Of a stretch of DNA of 64,000 bases, positions 16,742 through 25,748 are shown one piece after another. Below the pieces are notes generated by a model. It was not told where the DNA came from, did not search any database, and saw nothing but the letters and a program-made list of their open reading frames with translations. The stretch spans positions 2,707,468 to 2,771,467 of the forward strand of contig NZ_CH672390.1 of assembly GCF_000152865.1 (NCBI RefSeq), read 5' to 3'. Positions within the stretch are counted from its first letter, which is position 1; each line of letters begins with the position of its first letter. Both the position numbers and the translations under genes were made by a program. The DNA comes from Erythrobacter sp. NAP1 (GTDB lineage: Bacteria > Pseudomonadota > Alphaproteobacteria > Sphingomonadales > Sphingomonadaceae).

Positions 16742-18224
16742 GGCGCGCACTCCCTCATCCTCATCGCAAGACACCGGGCTGGTAGCGCGCAGCCGGGCGG
16801 GCGACAACGCCGAGCCGCTCTCGATCACCGAGATTTCGCAGGCGTTGAAGCGCACGGTCGAGGAACGCTTTGGCTATGTGCGACTTCGCGGGGAGCTGTC
16901 GGGGGTGAAACGCGCCGCGTCCGGGCACATGTATCTTGCACTCAAGGACGACAAGGCGGTGCTCGACGGGGTGATGTGGCGCGGCAATGCTGGGCGGCTG
17001 GCATTCGTCCCCGAAGACGGCATCGAAGTGATCGCGACGGGCAAGCTGACGACCTATCCGGGGCGCTCGAAGTATCAGATCGTCATCGACAGTCTCGAGA
17101 TTGCGGGCGAGGGCGCTTTGCTGGCCCTGCTCGAGAAAACGAGGCTGAGGCTGGAAGCAGAAGGCCTGTTCGCGCGCGAGCGCAAGCGCCGCCTGCCGTT
17201 CCTGCCGCGCACGATCGGTGTGGTCACATCGCCAACCGGATCGGTTATCCGCGATATCCTCCACCGCCTCGCGGATCGCTTTCCGAGCCATGTGATCGTG
17301 TGGCCGGTTCTCGTTCAAGGGCAGGGTGCGGCGGAGCAAGTTGCAGACGCTATCCGAGGGTTTTCAGAGCTTTCGCAGGATGATGCTGTGCGGCGGCCCG
17401 ATGTAGTGATTGTCGCGCGCGGTGGTGGGTCGATCGAGGACCTTTGGAGCTTCAACGAGGAAATCGTGGTTCGCGCCATTGCGGAGTGTACCATTCCGGT
17501 TATCTCAGCCGTCGGGCATGAGACCGATACGACGCTTGCCGATTACGCCGCCGACCGCCGAGCGCCGACGCCCACTGCGGCTGCAGAAATGGCCGTGCCA
17601 GTGCGCGCCGACTTGCAGGCGACGCTCGCCGATTTCGCCGCTCGCCAGCGGCGCGCGGTGCACCGTCCCGTCGAACTGGGGCGAGAGCGGCTCGAGGCGC
17701 GCACCCGGCGGATGCCTCGGATTGAGGTGCTGCTGCAACCACAGGCACAACGGCTCGACGATCTTGCCGAGCGGCTGCGGCGCGGGCTCACCGACCGGGC
17801 GGCGCATGGGCGCCAGCAACTGGCCGGAACCGCATCACGGCTCGCCCCGCGCCTTCTCGAAGGAGCGCTTTCGGGTAGGAGGGAGCGGCTTGATCGCACG
17901 AGGCTGTCGCCCCAGCTGGTTGAACGCCCGATTCTCACCGCGCAAGAGCGACTGAAGGCGCTCGCCCGGCTGGCGAGCCAGCTTCACCCCAAAAAGCCCC
18001 TCGAACGCGGCTATGCCATCGTGCGCAGCGAGACGGGCGAAGTTGTTACGTCGAGCGCCGAGGCTGCAAAGCGGGCTGTTCTCATCCTTGAATTCAGCGA
18101 TGGCAAACTCGATGTCGGTGTTGGCGACACGCCGCCACCGCCGCCTGCCAGGCCTGCGCCAGCGCCAGCGAAGAAGCGCCGCGCCCCGGCGCCAAACCCG
18201 AAACAGGATGACCTGTTCGGTTAA
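16740..18224 (+). CDS. xseA: Exodeoxyribonuclease VII large subunit
   Basis: The protein has 494 residues. An N-terminal OB-fold ([28 protein letters not shown]) precedes the nuclease core with [17 protein letters not shown], the [16 protein letters not shown] motif and [29 protein letters not shown] coiled-coil region and a Pro/Ala-rich basic tail ending DDLFG follow. ATG 16740 has AGGA 5 nt upstream, located within purD. It degrades single-stranded DNA together with XseB, which is not in the window. Confidence 0.95.
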   Translation: MARTPSSSSQDTGLVARSRAGDNAEPLSITEISQALKRTVEERFGYVRLRGELSGVKRAASGHMYLALKDDKAVLDGVMWRGNAGRLAFVPEDGIEVIATGKLTTYPGRSKYQIVIDSLEIAGEGALLALLEKTRLRLEAEGLFARERKRRLPFLPRTIGVVTSPTGSVIRDILHRLADRFPSHVIVWPVLVQGQGAAEQVADAIRGFSELSQDDAVRRPDVVIVARGGGSIEDLWSFNEEIVVRAIAECTIPVISAVGHETDTTLADYAADRRAPTPTAAAEMAVPVRADLQATLADFAARQRRAVHRPVELGRERLEARTRRMPRIEVLLQPQAQRLDDLAERLRRGLTDRAAHGRQQLAGTASRLAPRLLEGALSGRRERLDRTRLSPQLVERPILTAQERLKALARLASQLHPKKPLERGYAIVRSETGEVVTSSAEAAKRAVLILEFSDGKLDVGVGDTPPPPPARPAPAPAKKRRAPAPNPKQDDLFG

Positions 18225-18271
18225 GATTGACCGGCTGACAGCCCCCCACCCCCCATGCTAAGGCAAGCCCC

Positions 18272-18475
18272 ATGTTGATGTCCTCCAGCGAAAAAGCCGC
18301 CAAGCTCTATTACGGCGCCTCCAGTTTCCGCGTGTTGCGCCCTGGCCAGCATGTGATCTGTGCCGTTTCTGCCGAAGTCATCCCGCTCGAAGAACTGCGC
18401 TACTGGAGCGCCGAGCATCAGGAGGCCTACGCCTCGGCTGAAATCGCAACCCGCCGCCTGCTTGGCGAGGGGTGA
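18272..18475 (+). CDS. DUF2093 domain protein
   Basis: The protein has 67 residues. The whole protein matches DUF2093: KLYYGASSFRVLRPGQHVIC, then VIPLEELRYWS and HQEAYAS. DUF2093 genes are commonly found after xseA in alphaproteobacteria. Function unknown. The stop overlaps the start of the M23 peptidase (GTGA). Confidence 0.85.
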   Translation: MLMSSSEKAAKLYYGASSFRVLRPGQHVICAVSAEVIPLEELRYWSAEHQEAYASAEIATRRLLGEG

Positions 18476-19407
18476 GCGAGCCTTCCATGATCCGAGCAGC
18501 ACTGGCGCCTACAGTCCTGGGACTTTCGGCGCTCGTCAGCTGTGCCGGGACAGAGCCGAGCGCGCCAGCGGACGCAGCTCTTGCGAGCGAGCCCGAAAGC
18601 GTCGCCGACGCCGAGTCTGCTGCGAGTGACGCGGCACCGGTGGAGCCCGTAGAGGCGAAGTTCGACTTTTCCGGCGAGCTGACCCAAGGCGGCTTCATCC
18701 GCGGGACCGTCCCCGCAGGAACTGCCAGCGCCTCGCTAGGCGAACAGGTGCTCGACATCGCGCCCGACGGCAGCTTCTTTGCTGCCTTCGACCGCGACAG
18801 CGCGGACAGCCTGCCGCTTACCGCGACGCTTGAAAGCGGGCGGATCCTCCGCGAGGACCTTTCGGTTTCGCCGCGCGAATGGCAGATTCAGCGCGTCAAC
18901 GTCGCCAAGCGCCCCAGCGGGTCGAGCGAAGCCTGGTGGAAACGCCGCGAGCCTGAATGGAATGCCATTCAGGACGCGCGCGCGAAGGAAACCGGGGCGA
19001 CCGGCTGGACCCAAGACTTTATCTGGCCGGTAAAGGGCCGCATTTCCGGGCTTTTCGGCCGTCAGCGCATCTATCGCGGCGAGCCGGGCAGCTATCATTC
19101 GGGTATCGACATCGCGCCGGGTAACGGCGTCCCGTTCGTCGCTCCCGCCGATGGCGTCGTGGTGCTCGCGCGCACGGGATTCAGCCTTGAAGGCTCGCTT
19201 ATCATCATCGATCACGGCGCAGGGCTGAACAGCGCGTTCCTCCACGCCTCGCGCATTGTTGTCGAGGAAGGGCAGGCGGTGAAGCAGGGCGATCACATCG
19301 GCAATGTCGGCGCATCGGGGAGAGCGACCGGGCCGCACCTGCACTGGGGTCTGAAATGGAACGCCGCGCGGCTCGATCCGCTGCTGTTCACGGGCCCGAT
19401 GGACTAG
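18472..19407 (+). CDS. M23-family (LytM-type) metallopeptidase lipoprotein
   Basis: The protein has 311 residues. The N-terminus is a lipoprotein signal (lipobox LVSC near residue 24). An Ala/Glu-rich spacer and an immunoglobulin-like linker follow, and then the C-terminal LytM domain with zinc ligands in YHSGIDIAPGNGVPF and the HLHWGLKW motif. Known role of the family: cutting peptidoglycan cross-bridges or activating amidases in the periplasm. GTG 18472 overlaps the DUF2093 stop; ATG 18487 would give a shorter signal peptide and is equally possible. Confidence 0.88.
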   Translation: MSEPSMIRAALAPTVLGLSALVSCAGTEPSAPADAALASEPESVADAESAASDAAPVEPVEAKFDFSGELTQGGFIRGTVPAGTASASLGEQVLDIAPDGSFFAAFDRDSADSLPLTATLESGRILREDLSVSPREWQIQRVNVAKRPSGSSEAWWKRREPEWNAIQDARAKETGATGWTQDFIWPVKGRISGLFGRQRIYRGEPGSYHSGIDIAPGNGVPFVAPADGVVVLARTGFSLEGSLIIIDHGAGLNSAFLHASRIVVEEGQAVKQGDHIGNVGASGRATGPHLHWGLKWNAARLDPLLFTGPMD

Positions 19408-19408
19408 C

Positions 19409-20386
19409 ATGCGCGGCAAGCGGCGTTTGATCGCGGCCCTGGTCGTCGCGGCCCTTTGCGCACCGACAGTCTGGCTCCGCAGCGAGATCGTCCGAGAGAA
19501 CCCGACGTCGATTGAGCTTCAGCAGATTGCCGGAGAAAGCGACATCGACGCGGCCGGCTGGCGCGTTGCCGGCGTGTGGGAATACACCACCGCTCCCAAC
19601 CTGCGCTTCGGAGGCTACTCCGCGCTCCTTGCGCTCAGTAGCGGGAGATTGAGAGCCTATTCGGATCGCGGTTTCCTGTTGACGATAACCGAGCCTGACC
19701 AACCGCTTGAGCGCCCCGAGGATCGGAGTGTCTCGCGCATGCATTTTGCCGAGCCCGAGCATTACTGGATGCTCTGGGACATAGAATCCGCCACCCGCGA
19801 CCCGGAGACGGGGTCATTCTGGCTTGGTTTCGAGAACACCCATGCGATCCACCGGTTCTCCGCACGCAGCGAACCTGAAGAGTTGCGGATGCTGGGCGGT
19901 GAGGTCGACTGGTACGATAATGGCGGGCTCGAAGCGATGGAGCGGCTGTCGGACGGGCGCTTCCTCGCCGTTCCAGAGGGTCGCAGCGAAGCGCTGATCT
20001 ACCCCGCCGATCCGGTCGAAGGCGGCGCGCCTGAAGAGATCGCGTTCGCAAATCCGGCAAGCGATCATGCCGTGACGGACATAGCCCAGCTGCCCGATGG
20101 CAGGTTGCTGTTGCTTCTGCGCGATGTTGCCTGGGGTATCCCGCCATTCACCGGGAAACTCGCCATCGCGAACGCTCCCAAAAGCGGCATGACAGGCGAG
20201 TGGTCAGCCGAGATCCTGTTCGACCTCGACGCTGTGATACCGCCGGAAAACTATGAAGGCATTGCGGTGCGGGCCAACGGTGATGGGACGATCGCCGTGT
20301 GGATCATGTCGGACGACAATTTCTCGGTCCTGCAGCGCACATTGCTGGCAAAGCTGGTGTTCGACCCCTCGATCGAAGCGCAATAG
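19409..20386 (+). CDS. Phytase-like esterase-domain protein, exported
   Basis: The protein has 325 residues with an N-terminal signal anchor (residues 5-22). The rest matches the esterase-like activity of phytase family, a beta-propeller: GGYSALLAL, AYSDRGFLLTI, GFENTHAIHRFS, GGLEAMERLSDGRFLAVPEG and NYEGIAVRAN. Starts 1 bp after the M23 stop, so cotranscribed. Substrate not known. Confidence 0.8.
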   Translation: MRGKRRLIAALVVAALCAPTVWLRSEIVRENPTSIELQQIAGESDIDAAGWRVAGVWEYTTAPNLRFGGYSALLALSSGRLRAYSDRGFLLTITEPDQPLERPEDRSVSRMHFAEPEHYWMLWDIESATRDPETGSFWLGFENTHAIHRFSARSEPEELRMLGGEVDWYDNGGLEAMERLSDGRFLAVPEGRSEALIYPADPVEGGAPEEIAFANPASDHAVTDIAQLPDGRLLLLLRDVAWGIPPFTGKLAIANAPKSGMTGEWSAEILFDLDAVIPPENYEGIAVRANGDGTIAVWIMSDDNFSVLQRTLLAKLVFDPSIEAQ

Positions 20387-20399
20387 GCTGCGCAAACGC

Positions 20400-20430
20400 A
20401 AAAAAGGCGTGACGGTCAACCCGCACGCCT
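20400..20430 (-). terminator. Rho-independent terminator of rpmB
   Basis: Read on the minus strand, a 7-bp stem AGGCGTG/CACGCCT with a 12-nt loop is followed by six T residues (A-run at 20400-20405 on the plus strand). It lies 31 bp beyond the rpmB stop and also faces the 3' end of the convergent phytase-like gene. Confidence 0.8.
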
Positions 20431-20460
20431 CTCCCGCATCATTTTACGCCAAAAGGGCGA

Positions 20461-20748
20461 TTAGGCTGCGGCGACAGCCTTCTTCAGCTCACGCTTCACC
20501 TTGAGGGCGCGCGTGGACAGCTTGTCGTCCTTGGTCTTGAGCAGCCAGTTGTCGAGGCCACCATTGTGCTCGACTGAACGAAGGCCGTGAGTCGACACGC
20601 GGAACTTGAAGCTGCGGTCGAGCTTTTCGCTCATCAGCGTGACGTTCTGCAGGTTGGGCAGGAAGACGCGCTTGGTCTTGTTGTTGGCGTGGCTGACATT
20701 GTTGCCAACCTGGCGACCCTTGCCGGTCAGTTCGCAAATACGCGACAT
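20461..20748 (-). CDS. rpmB: 50S ribosomal protein L28
   Basis: The protein has 95 residues. The L28 start [24 protein letters not shown] is unmistakable, followed by [12 protein letters not shown] and [16 protein letters not shown] 20748 has a GAGAG purine stretch a few bases upstream. Monocistronic, with its own terminator. Confidence 0.97.
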   Translation of the reverse strand: MSRICELTGKGRQVGNNVSHANNKTKRVFLPNLQNVTLMSEKLDRSFKFRVSTHGLRSVEHNGGLDNWLLKTKDDKLSTRALKVKRELKKAVAAA

Positions 20749-20957
20749 GGTATCTCTCGTCTCGTTCAATATGCGTGAGGCTCACCGGTCGAATCGGCGC
20801 GCCGTGGAAAAATTCGGGTTATCCCGGAAAGCGGCGCACATACGTTTGAGGGCACCAAAGGTCAAGTTGGAACCTTATGGTGGCACCAAACGTTTATGTC
20901 GAGAATGTGGCCGAGTTCGTCTAAGGACCGGTCCTTCGTTCTTTTCTGGAGGAATAC

Positions 20958-21188
20958 ATGAAAAAGATTATTGCTGCTGCTGCACTGACTGCTGCGACTT
21001 TCGGCCTTGCCGCTTGCGACGTCGAACAGACCGAAGAAGCCGAACTTCCCGAAGTCGAGGGCGGTAACCTGCCCGAATATGACGTCGACGCAGCTGAAGT
21101 ATCGGTTGAAGGCGACACCGAGACCGTCGAAGTTCCGACGCTCGACGTCGATGTCGAAGAAGCTGACGCTGGCGAGCCGGGCGAATAA
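20958..21188 (+). CDS. Small acidic lipoprotein
   Basis: The protein has 76 residues. A clear ribosome binding site (TGGAGGAA) precedes ATG 20958. The signal peptide MKKIIAAAALTAATFGLAAC ends in a LAAC lipobox. The mature part is extremely acidic and Val/Glu/Asp-rich without cysteines, probably unstructured. No recognised family; abundance or surface-charge roles are speculation. Confidence 0.8.
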   Translation: MKKIIAAAALTAATFGLAACDVEQTEEAELPEVEGGNLPEYDVDAAEVSVEGDTETVEVPTLDVDVEEADAGEPGE

Positions 21189-21213
21189 CCCCAACCAGCT
21201 TGACTTAATCAAG

Positions 21214-21253
21214 AGAGGCCGGGACAGCGCAGATCATGCGTTTCCCGGCCTCT
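21214..21253 (+). terminator. Long hairpin spanning the tadA start
   Basis: An 11-bp perfect stem, AGAGGCCGGGA (21214-21224) with TCCCGGCCTCT (21243-21253), is followed by TTCATG. It is positioned like a terminator of the acidic-lipoprotein gene, but its loop holds ATG 21236 and its 3' arm lies before ATG 21257. It could end transcription or hide the tadA start. Confidence 0.5.
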
Positions 21254-21685
21254 TTCATGTCTAGCGCGCTTTCCCTGGCGCGCGCCGCCAGCGAGCTTGG
21301 CGAAGTGCCGATTGGCGCTGTGGTCGTAAAGGACGGCAAGATCATTGCCGAGGGACACAACGAAACGCGCGACCAGAACGATCCGACAGCCCATGCCGAG
21401 ATCGTGGCGATTCGCCGCGCCGCCGCCGCACTCGGAGATGACCGGCTGACGGGCTGCGATCTGTGGGTGACGCTGGAGCCTTGCGCGATGTGCGCGGGCG
21501 CCATCGCGCATGCCCGCATCGCGCGTCTTTACTATGCTGCAAGCGACCCCAAAGGCGGCGCGGTAGAACACGGCGCGCGCGTGTTCGAGCAGGAACAATG
21601 CCTCCACCGGCCCGAGGTTTATTCAGGGCTCGGCGAAGAAGAGGCAGCAGACATGCTGCGCGGGTTCTTTCGCGAGCGTCGCTGA
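21236..21685 (+). CDS. tadA: tRNA-specific adenosine deaminase
   Basis: The protein has 149 residues from ATG 21236 (142 from ATG 21257, which gives a start closer to the minimal domain). Zinc deaminase motifs are present: HAE in DPTAHAEIVAIRRA with the catalytic Glu, and TLEPCAMCAGAI with the two zinc cysteines. Converts A34 to inosine in tRNA-Arg(ACG). A strong hairpin overlaps the first start codon. Confidence 0.92.
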   Translation: MRFPASFMSSALSLARAASELGEVPIGAVVVKDGKIIAEGHNETRDQNDPTAHAEIVAIRRAAAALGDDRLTGCDLWVTLEPCAMCAGAIAHARIARLYYAASDPKGGAVEHGARVFEQEQCLHRPEVYSGLGEEEAADMLRGFFRERR

Positions 21686-21792
21686 AGGCTGCAAGTTGAC
21701 GGGTCGCAGGCGTGACCTATGCTGAGCCCCTCTCACAGGGGACGCACCGTGTTGGTTTGATCGCTCATCGAAATCGCAAACAATCACCTTGA

Positions 21793-21818
21793 CCGCCCGG
21801 CCTCTCGCGTTCGGGCGG
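21793..21818 (+). repeat. Leader hairpin upstream of a GNAT gene
   Basis: CCGCCCG (21793-21799) pairs with CGGGCGG (21812-21818), ending 19 bp before the next start. A second small hairpin (CCCCT/AGGGG near 21727-21742) lies upstream. The 152-bp leader could be structured RNA; no known riboswitch is recognised. Confidence 0.35.
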
Positions 21819-21837
21819 GATTTACGATGAGGCAATC

Positions 21838-22338
21838 ATGAGCAATTTTGAATTCAGCATCCGCGCCTTCAAGGCCGCGGACAAACCGGCAGTCCACCGC
21901 GTCCGTATCGCCGCTTTCGCGCCAGTCTTCGCATCCTTCCGGGAGCTCGCAGGTCCCGAAATCGCTCCTCTCCTCTTTGCCAAAGCCGAAGAGGCGCAGG
22001 GCGCATGGCTGGACAAGATATGCGGCGAGGCATCGGCGGGCCACAGCGTTCACGTCGCCGTTTCAAGCGGCGAGGTCGTTGGCTTTTGCGATCACAGTTG
22101 CAACGCCGAGACCCTGATCGGCGAGATCGGTTTGAACGGCGTCCACCCCGACTTCGCTGGCGGGGGAATTGGCGCGGCGCTTTATGAAAACGCGTTTGCA
22201 CTGATGCGATCGGCTGGGATGAAGGTGGCGGTTGTCTCTACCGGAGGAGACACAAGCCACGCTCCGGCCCGCGCGGCTTACCGCAAAACGGGCTTCGATC
22301 GAGCGATCCCTTCGGTTCAGCTTAGCCGAAGCCTCTAA
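21838..22338 (+). CDS. GNAT-family N-acetyltransferase
   Basis: The protein has 166 residues. The GNAT core is visible: a first strand (FSIRAFKAADKPAVHRVR), GEIGLNGVHPDFAGGGIGAALYENA with the acetyl-CoA pyrophosphate loop (GGGIGA) and a C-terminal ARAAYRKTGFD segment. The acceptor is unknown. The stop overlaps that of the convergent next gene by 4 bp. Confidence 0.82.
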   Translation: MSNFEFSIRAFKAADKPAVHRVRIAAFAPVFASFRELAGPEIAPLLFAKAEEAQGAWLDKICGEASAGHSVHVAVSSGEVVGFCDHSCNAETLIGEIGLNGVHPDFAGGGIGAALYENAFALMRSAGMKVAVVSTGGDTSHAPARAAYRKTGFDRAIPSVQLSRSL

Positions 22339-23120
22339 GCACCGACAGATTGCGTGGCTTCTTCGCGGAGCCACGCGATCGCGTCGTCCTGATCGTCCAG
22401 TTCAAAGCTCTTGATCTCAGGCTTTACCAATACGCTGAATGTGCTCGCGAGGTTGCGGATCCAGGCTGGGCCGCCGACGATGGCATAGCGTTCGATCTTT
22501 TTCATCAATTCAAGCTTGCCCGCCATGACTTCGCGGCTGATCGCGGCGTCCGGGTCAAAACCGTGCCAGCGCTTGATCACGATCATCAGGTTTGAGCATT
22601 CCGGGTCTTCGAGCGAAGCGCGCACCAGTGCCACGCCGCGTTCGGATTCTTCGCGGTCGAGCCTGCCGGTGAGCTCGAAAGCGGCAATGCCGGGGGCATC
22701 GATGTAGAGCGGGTGAAAAGCGCCCTTATGCGGTTCGTCAGCCTCTTCCATGATCCAAGCGCGCGCGGCGTCAGCTTCATCTTCGTCATAGACTTCATAG
22801 ACGACACCTGGGAGCAGCGCACTTTCCAGCCGCGCGGCTGTCCTGATCCATTCTTCATCGGACACGATCGCAATCCGGTCTAGACCGTAAATATACTTCA
22901 TGAAGGTGCCCATGTGGCCGAGCTCTTCGACCACCGAGGCTAAGGAAAAGCCCGCCATGGCTGTCACGTCGATCAGGAGATGGCCGCCCTTTTCGGCGGA
23001 GGCGTTCTGATCCTTCACGAAGTCGAGCAGGGTTTTTACATCGTCTTGCTGGAACTGGGCCATGACGACGATGCGGTGGGCGTGCGGTGCGAGGCGTTCG
23101 ATGTCTAGCATGGCCGCCAT
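22335..23120 (-). CDS. Tandem SpoIIAA-like (STAS-type) protein
   Basis: The protein has about 261 residues from ATG 23120; ATG 23111 is also possible and the longer frame begins only with TTG. Two SpoIIAA-like domains can be seen. The first covers residues about 5-118, with LLIDVTAMAGFSLASVVEEL, DRIAIVSDEEWIRTAARLESALLPG and AARAWI. The second covers about 135-255, with FELTGRLDREESERG, YAIVGGPAWIRNLAS and DDAIAWLREE. Single-domain versions are common in proteobacteria with no known role. Confidence 0.75.
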   Translation of the reverse strand: MAAMLDIERLAPHAHRIVVMAQFQQDDVKTLLDFVKDQNASAEKGGHLLIDVTAMAGFSLASVVEELGHMGTFMKYIYGLDRIAIVSDEEWIRTAARLESALLPGVVYEVYDEDEADAARAWIMEEADEPHKGAFHPLYIDAPGIAAFELTGRLDREESERGVALVRASLEDPECSNLMIVIKRWHGFDPDAAISREVMAGKLELMKKIERYAIVGGPAWIRNLASTFSVLVKPEIKSFELDDQDDAIAWLREEATQSVGA

Positions 23121-23264
23121 TGTACCACGGATCAGCGTGCCTTCCTTGATCGACGTCAATGCCACGTTGCGGACTTGGCGCCGCCACTCTGGCAAGCCTT
23201 TTTTGCGCAACCGACCATCGCATGCGATGCGGGTTATAATGGCTTTAACCCGAGGGAGGAGAAG

Positions 23265-23675
23265 CTAGGCTTCCTTGCTGTGCGAAAGGACGAGCGCCGC
23301 GATGGAAAGCAGCAGGATCGCGCCTGCTTCGAACACCACGTTTTCCGGCGCCATGTCCTTGCCCTGCAACACGATCAGCCGGGCGATGGCGGTGATCGCG
23401 ATGAAGATCGGGTAGATGAAGAAGGTGCCCTTGCCGGTGTAGTAGACCGCGATCATCCCGATGACTTCGGTGTAGAGAAACATCAGCAGGATATCTGCAA
23501 GGTTGATCGAACCGCGCTCGTAGACGGTGACCACTTCGACCCCGGCTGCAAGCACGGTCATGCCTGCAACGAAGATGAGAAGCAGCCGCTCCACCAGCAT
23601 GAAGGCCCGATCGGCGGTGGTTTCCGGGGCGCTGAGCCGTGATTGACGCTCGGTCGTGGGTTTCTGCTCAGCCAT
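23265..23675 (-). CDS. PsiE-family membrane protein
   Basis: The protein has 136 residues from ATG 23675. Four transmembrane segments follow a polar N-terminus, with the PsiE-typical LADILLMFLYTEVIGMIAVY and FFIYPIFIAITAIARLIV. The family was named for phosphate-starvation induction in E. coli; the biochemical role is not established. Confidence 0.82.
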   Translation of the reverse strand: MAEQKPTTERQSRLSAPETTADRAFMLVERLLLIFVAGMTVLAAGVEVVTVYERGSINLADILLMFLYTEVIGMIAVYYTGKGTFFIYPIFIAITAIARLIVLQGKDMAPENVVFEAGAILLLSIAALVLSHSKEA

Positions 23676-23718
23676 GCCGCGATTGTAGCGCGAAGTGGGT
23701 ATAGCAGGCCAGCTGGTT

Positions 23719-24462
23719 CTACAGCCCCCGCCAGATCCTTGCCGCCACGTCATCGCGCGCGCCGAAACGCGCATCGTCGCACCGCGTAGGGCGAAAGCGG
23801 CGGGAGTAGCAAAGGCGTATCTCCTGCAGCCAGCCGCGTTCGTTTAATTTCACGCCGACGTGAAACGCTTGCCAGCTCGATCCGTTGGCATCGGCGAAGG
23901 CCTGGCGGATGCGGCCTGCGGTCAGGCCCTCTTCGCGGCTGATCCGATCGTAATCTGGGATACGGAGGCTGTCCCACAGGATGCGGGTGACGCCGAGATA
24001 GGTTTCCGGGCGCCTCGTCATGCAGCTGCCGTGCTTGGCCCACTGCCGCGCGATGAGGCGCGCAGAGGGCATCATGCACATATGCTCGCGGATTTGCGCA
24101 GGGGTCAGGCGGCTTTGCGCAGCGCACCATTGCGGCCAGCTCCCGCGCGGCGATTGGGGCCAAAGGCCGTGAACGACAAAGCCGAAACGCCCATTTTCAC
24201 CGCTGCACTGGACGCGATGAGCGCGGCTGTCCTCGCGCGGTTTGCAGAACTCTGGCGACCAGCTGAGCGCGAGGGTGTAGCCGGTGACAGGCGTGTCCCG
24301 CCTTGCGCCGTCAGGGGCAATCTGCGGGACGCTGGAGACCTGCGGCGTGCGGCATTGATAGGCCTGTGCGTTTGCGAGTGCCGGGACGCTTGCAAGGATG
24401 AGTACGCAGCCAGCTGAAACGAGCCTTCCCTTAAGCAAGCGCGGCCTCCGGGCGGCGACCAT
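23719..24462 (-). CDS. Ribonuclease T2 family protein, exported
   Basis: The protein has 247 residues from ATG 24462. The signal peptide runs over about residues 12-33 (cut near ANA-QA). Both catalytic segments of RNase T2 are intact: FVVHGLWPQ (His98) and WAKHGSC (His144 region), and several cysteines are available for disulfides. It cleaves RNA through 2',3'-cyclic phosphates in the periplasm or outside. It overlaps the upstream membrane gene by 32 bp, so it is the last gene of a nadC-led operon. Confidence 0.88.
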   Translation of the reverse strand: MVAARRPRLLKGRLVSAGCVLILASVPALANAQAYQCRTPQVSSVPQIAPDGARRDTPVTGYTLALSWSPEFCKPREDSRAHRVQCSGENGRFGFVVHGLWPQSPRGSWPQWCAAQSRLTPAQIREHMCMMPSARLIARQWAKHGSCMTRRPETYLGVTRILWDSLRIPDYDRISREEGLTAGRIRQAFADANGSSWQAFHVGVKLNERGWLQEIRLCYSRRFRPTRCDDARFGARDDVAARIWRGL

Positions 24463-24871
24463 TTCGCTCCAGCCAGCGCGAGGAAGCGCGGCTGTGCAGG
24501 AGGGCGATGGCGGCAATGACGGCAAGCGCCTCGAGCAGGTCGAGCGGGCTCTGGACGAGGTCGGTGACCGCCGACCATACGGTCAGCAAATGCCACGGGA
24601 GGGAAATCGCGAACATGACCGTGACGATGGTACGAGCCGTGCGGCTGGCAAAGAACCAGACGGCCACGACTGGTATGAGAACGATCGTGAACATCGCAGA
24701 GGCAAAGACGATCACCGTTTCGCGGGTCCAGTCGATAATCGGAAACAAGTACTCATAAGACGACGGATCTATAAAGAGCAGGCTCTCGATGAGATCGGAC
24801 AGGCCTGCAGCGATTGTCAGCAGCGCGAAGCCATGGATCGAAGCAGGTCGCGGGTTTCTGGCCAGGCTCAC
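24431..24871 (-). CDS. Hypothetical four-helix membrane protein
   Basis: The protein has 146 residues starting at GTG 24871, which overlaps the nadC stop (GTGA). Four hydrophobic segments are visible (about 13-32, 50-72, 80-103 and 108-125). The C-terminus is Arg-rich. No family recognised. Its 3' end overlaps the RNase T2 start. Confidence 0.65.
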   Translation of the reverse strand: MSLARNPRPASIHGFALLTIAAGLSDLIESLLFIDPSSYEYLFPIIDWTRETVIVFASAMFTIVLIPVVAVWFFASRTARTIVTVMFAISLPWHLLTVWSAVTDLVQSPLDLLEALAVIAAIALLHSRASSRWLERNGRRPEAALA

Positions 24872-25734
24872 AGCGGTTTGAAGTCCAGACCGACGTCTGC
24901 CGCTGGCGCGCTCTGGGTCAAGCGTCCGACCGAGCAATAGTCGACCCCGCTTTCGGCCTTGGCTGCGATGGTGTCGAGGTTGATCCCGCCCGAAGCCTCC
25001 GTCTTGGCGCGCCCGTTTACCAGTGCGACCGCTTCCTTGAGCATCACCGGCGACATGTTGTCGAGCAGGAGGTGATGCGCGCCCGCTTCGAGCGCGGGTT
25101 CGATCTGGTCGATCCGGTCGACCTCGCAGATAATCGGACTGACGCCCGCCTCGCGAGCGCGGGCGACCGCTTCGCCGACGCTGCCTGCGACCGCGACGTG
25201 GTTGTCCTTGATCATGGCGGCGTCCCACAGGCCCATGCGGTGGTTCTGCGCGCCGCCCTGTCGCGTGGCGTATTTCTCGAGCGCGCGCAGACCGGGAAGC
25301 GTCTTGCGCGTATCGAGCAGCACGCATTTGGCGCTGCCCACGCTCATCGCTGCGACATAATCGCGCGTCATCGAAGCGATGCCCGAAAGGTGCTGAACAA
25401 TGTTGAGAGCGCTTCGCTCTGCGGTCAGGAGCGCGCGGGCATTGCCTTCGAGGTGCATGAGGTCTGCACCCGGCTCCACCGCATCGCCATCGCTGACAAG
25501 GCTGCGGACGGTGCAGTGCGGGTCGAGATGGCGGAAGATTGCTTCCGCCAGCGGAAGGCCTGCGACCACGATGGCATCGCGGCTGTCCATGACGCCTGCA
25601 AAGCGCGCGTCTTCGGGGATCACGCTTTCTGAAGTGACATCGCGCCCGCCACCCTCAAGCCCCTCGCCAAGATCCTCGGCAAGCGTTTCGCGGATGAATT
25701 TGTCGAGGTCGAAACCGACTAACCCAAATGACAT
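24868..25734 (-). CDS. nadC: Nicotinate-nucleotide pyrophosphorylase (quinolinate phosphoribosyltransferase)
   Basis: The protein has 288 residues. NadC converts quinolinate and PRPP to nicotinate mononucleotide in NAD synthesis. Typical stretches are LAEDLGEG near the N-terminus, ALLTAERSALNIVQHLSGIA, DTRKTLPGLRALEKYA with the PRPP-contacting residues, QGGAQNHRMGL, IKDNH and EASGGINLDTI. First gene of the nadC-membrane protein-RNase T2 operon. Confidence 0.96.
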   Translation of the reverse strand: MSFGLVGFDLDKFIRETLAEDLGEGLEGGGRDVTSESVIPEDARFAGVMDSRDAIVVAGLPLAEAIFRHLDPHCTVRSLVSDGDAVEPGADLMHLEGNARALLTAERSALNIVQHLSGIASMTRDYVAAMSVGSAKCVLLDTRKTLPGLRALEKYATRQGGAQNHRMGLWDAAMIKDNHVAVAGSVGEAVARAREAGVSPIICEVDRIDQIEPALEAGAHHLLLDNMSPVMLKEAVALVNGRAKTEASGGINLDTIAAKAESGVDYCSVGRLTQSAPAADVGLDFKPL

Positions 25735-25748
25735 ATCAGCCCCAATAT

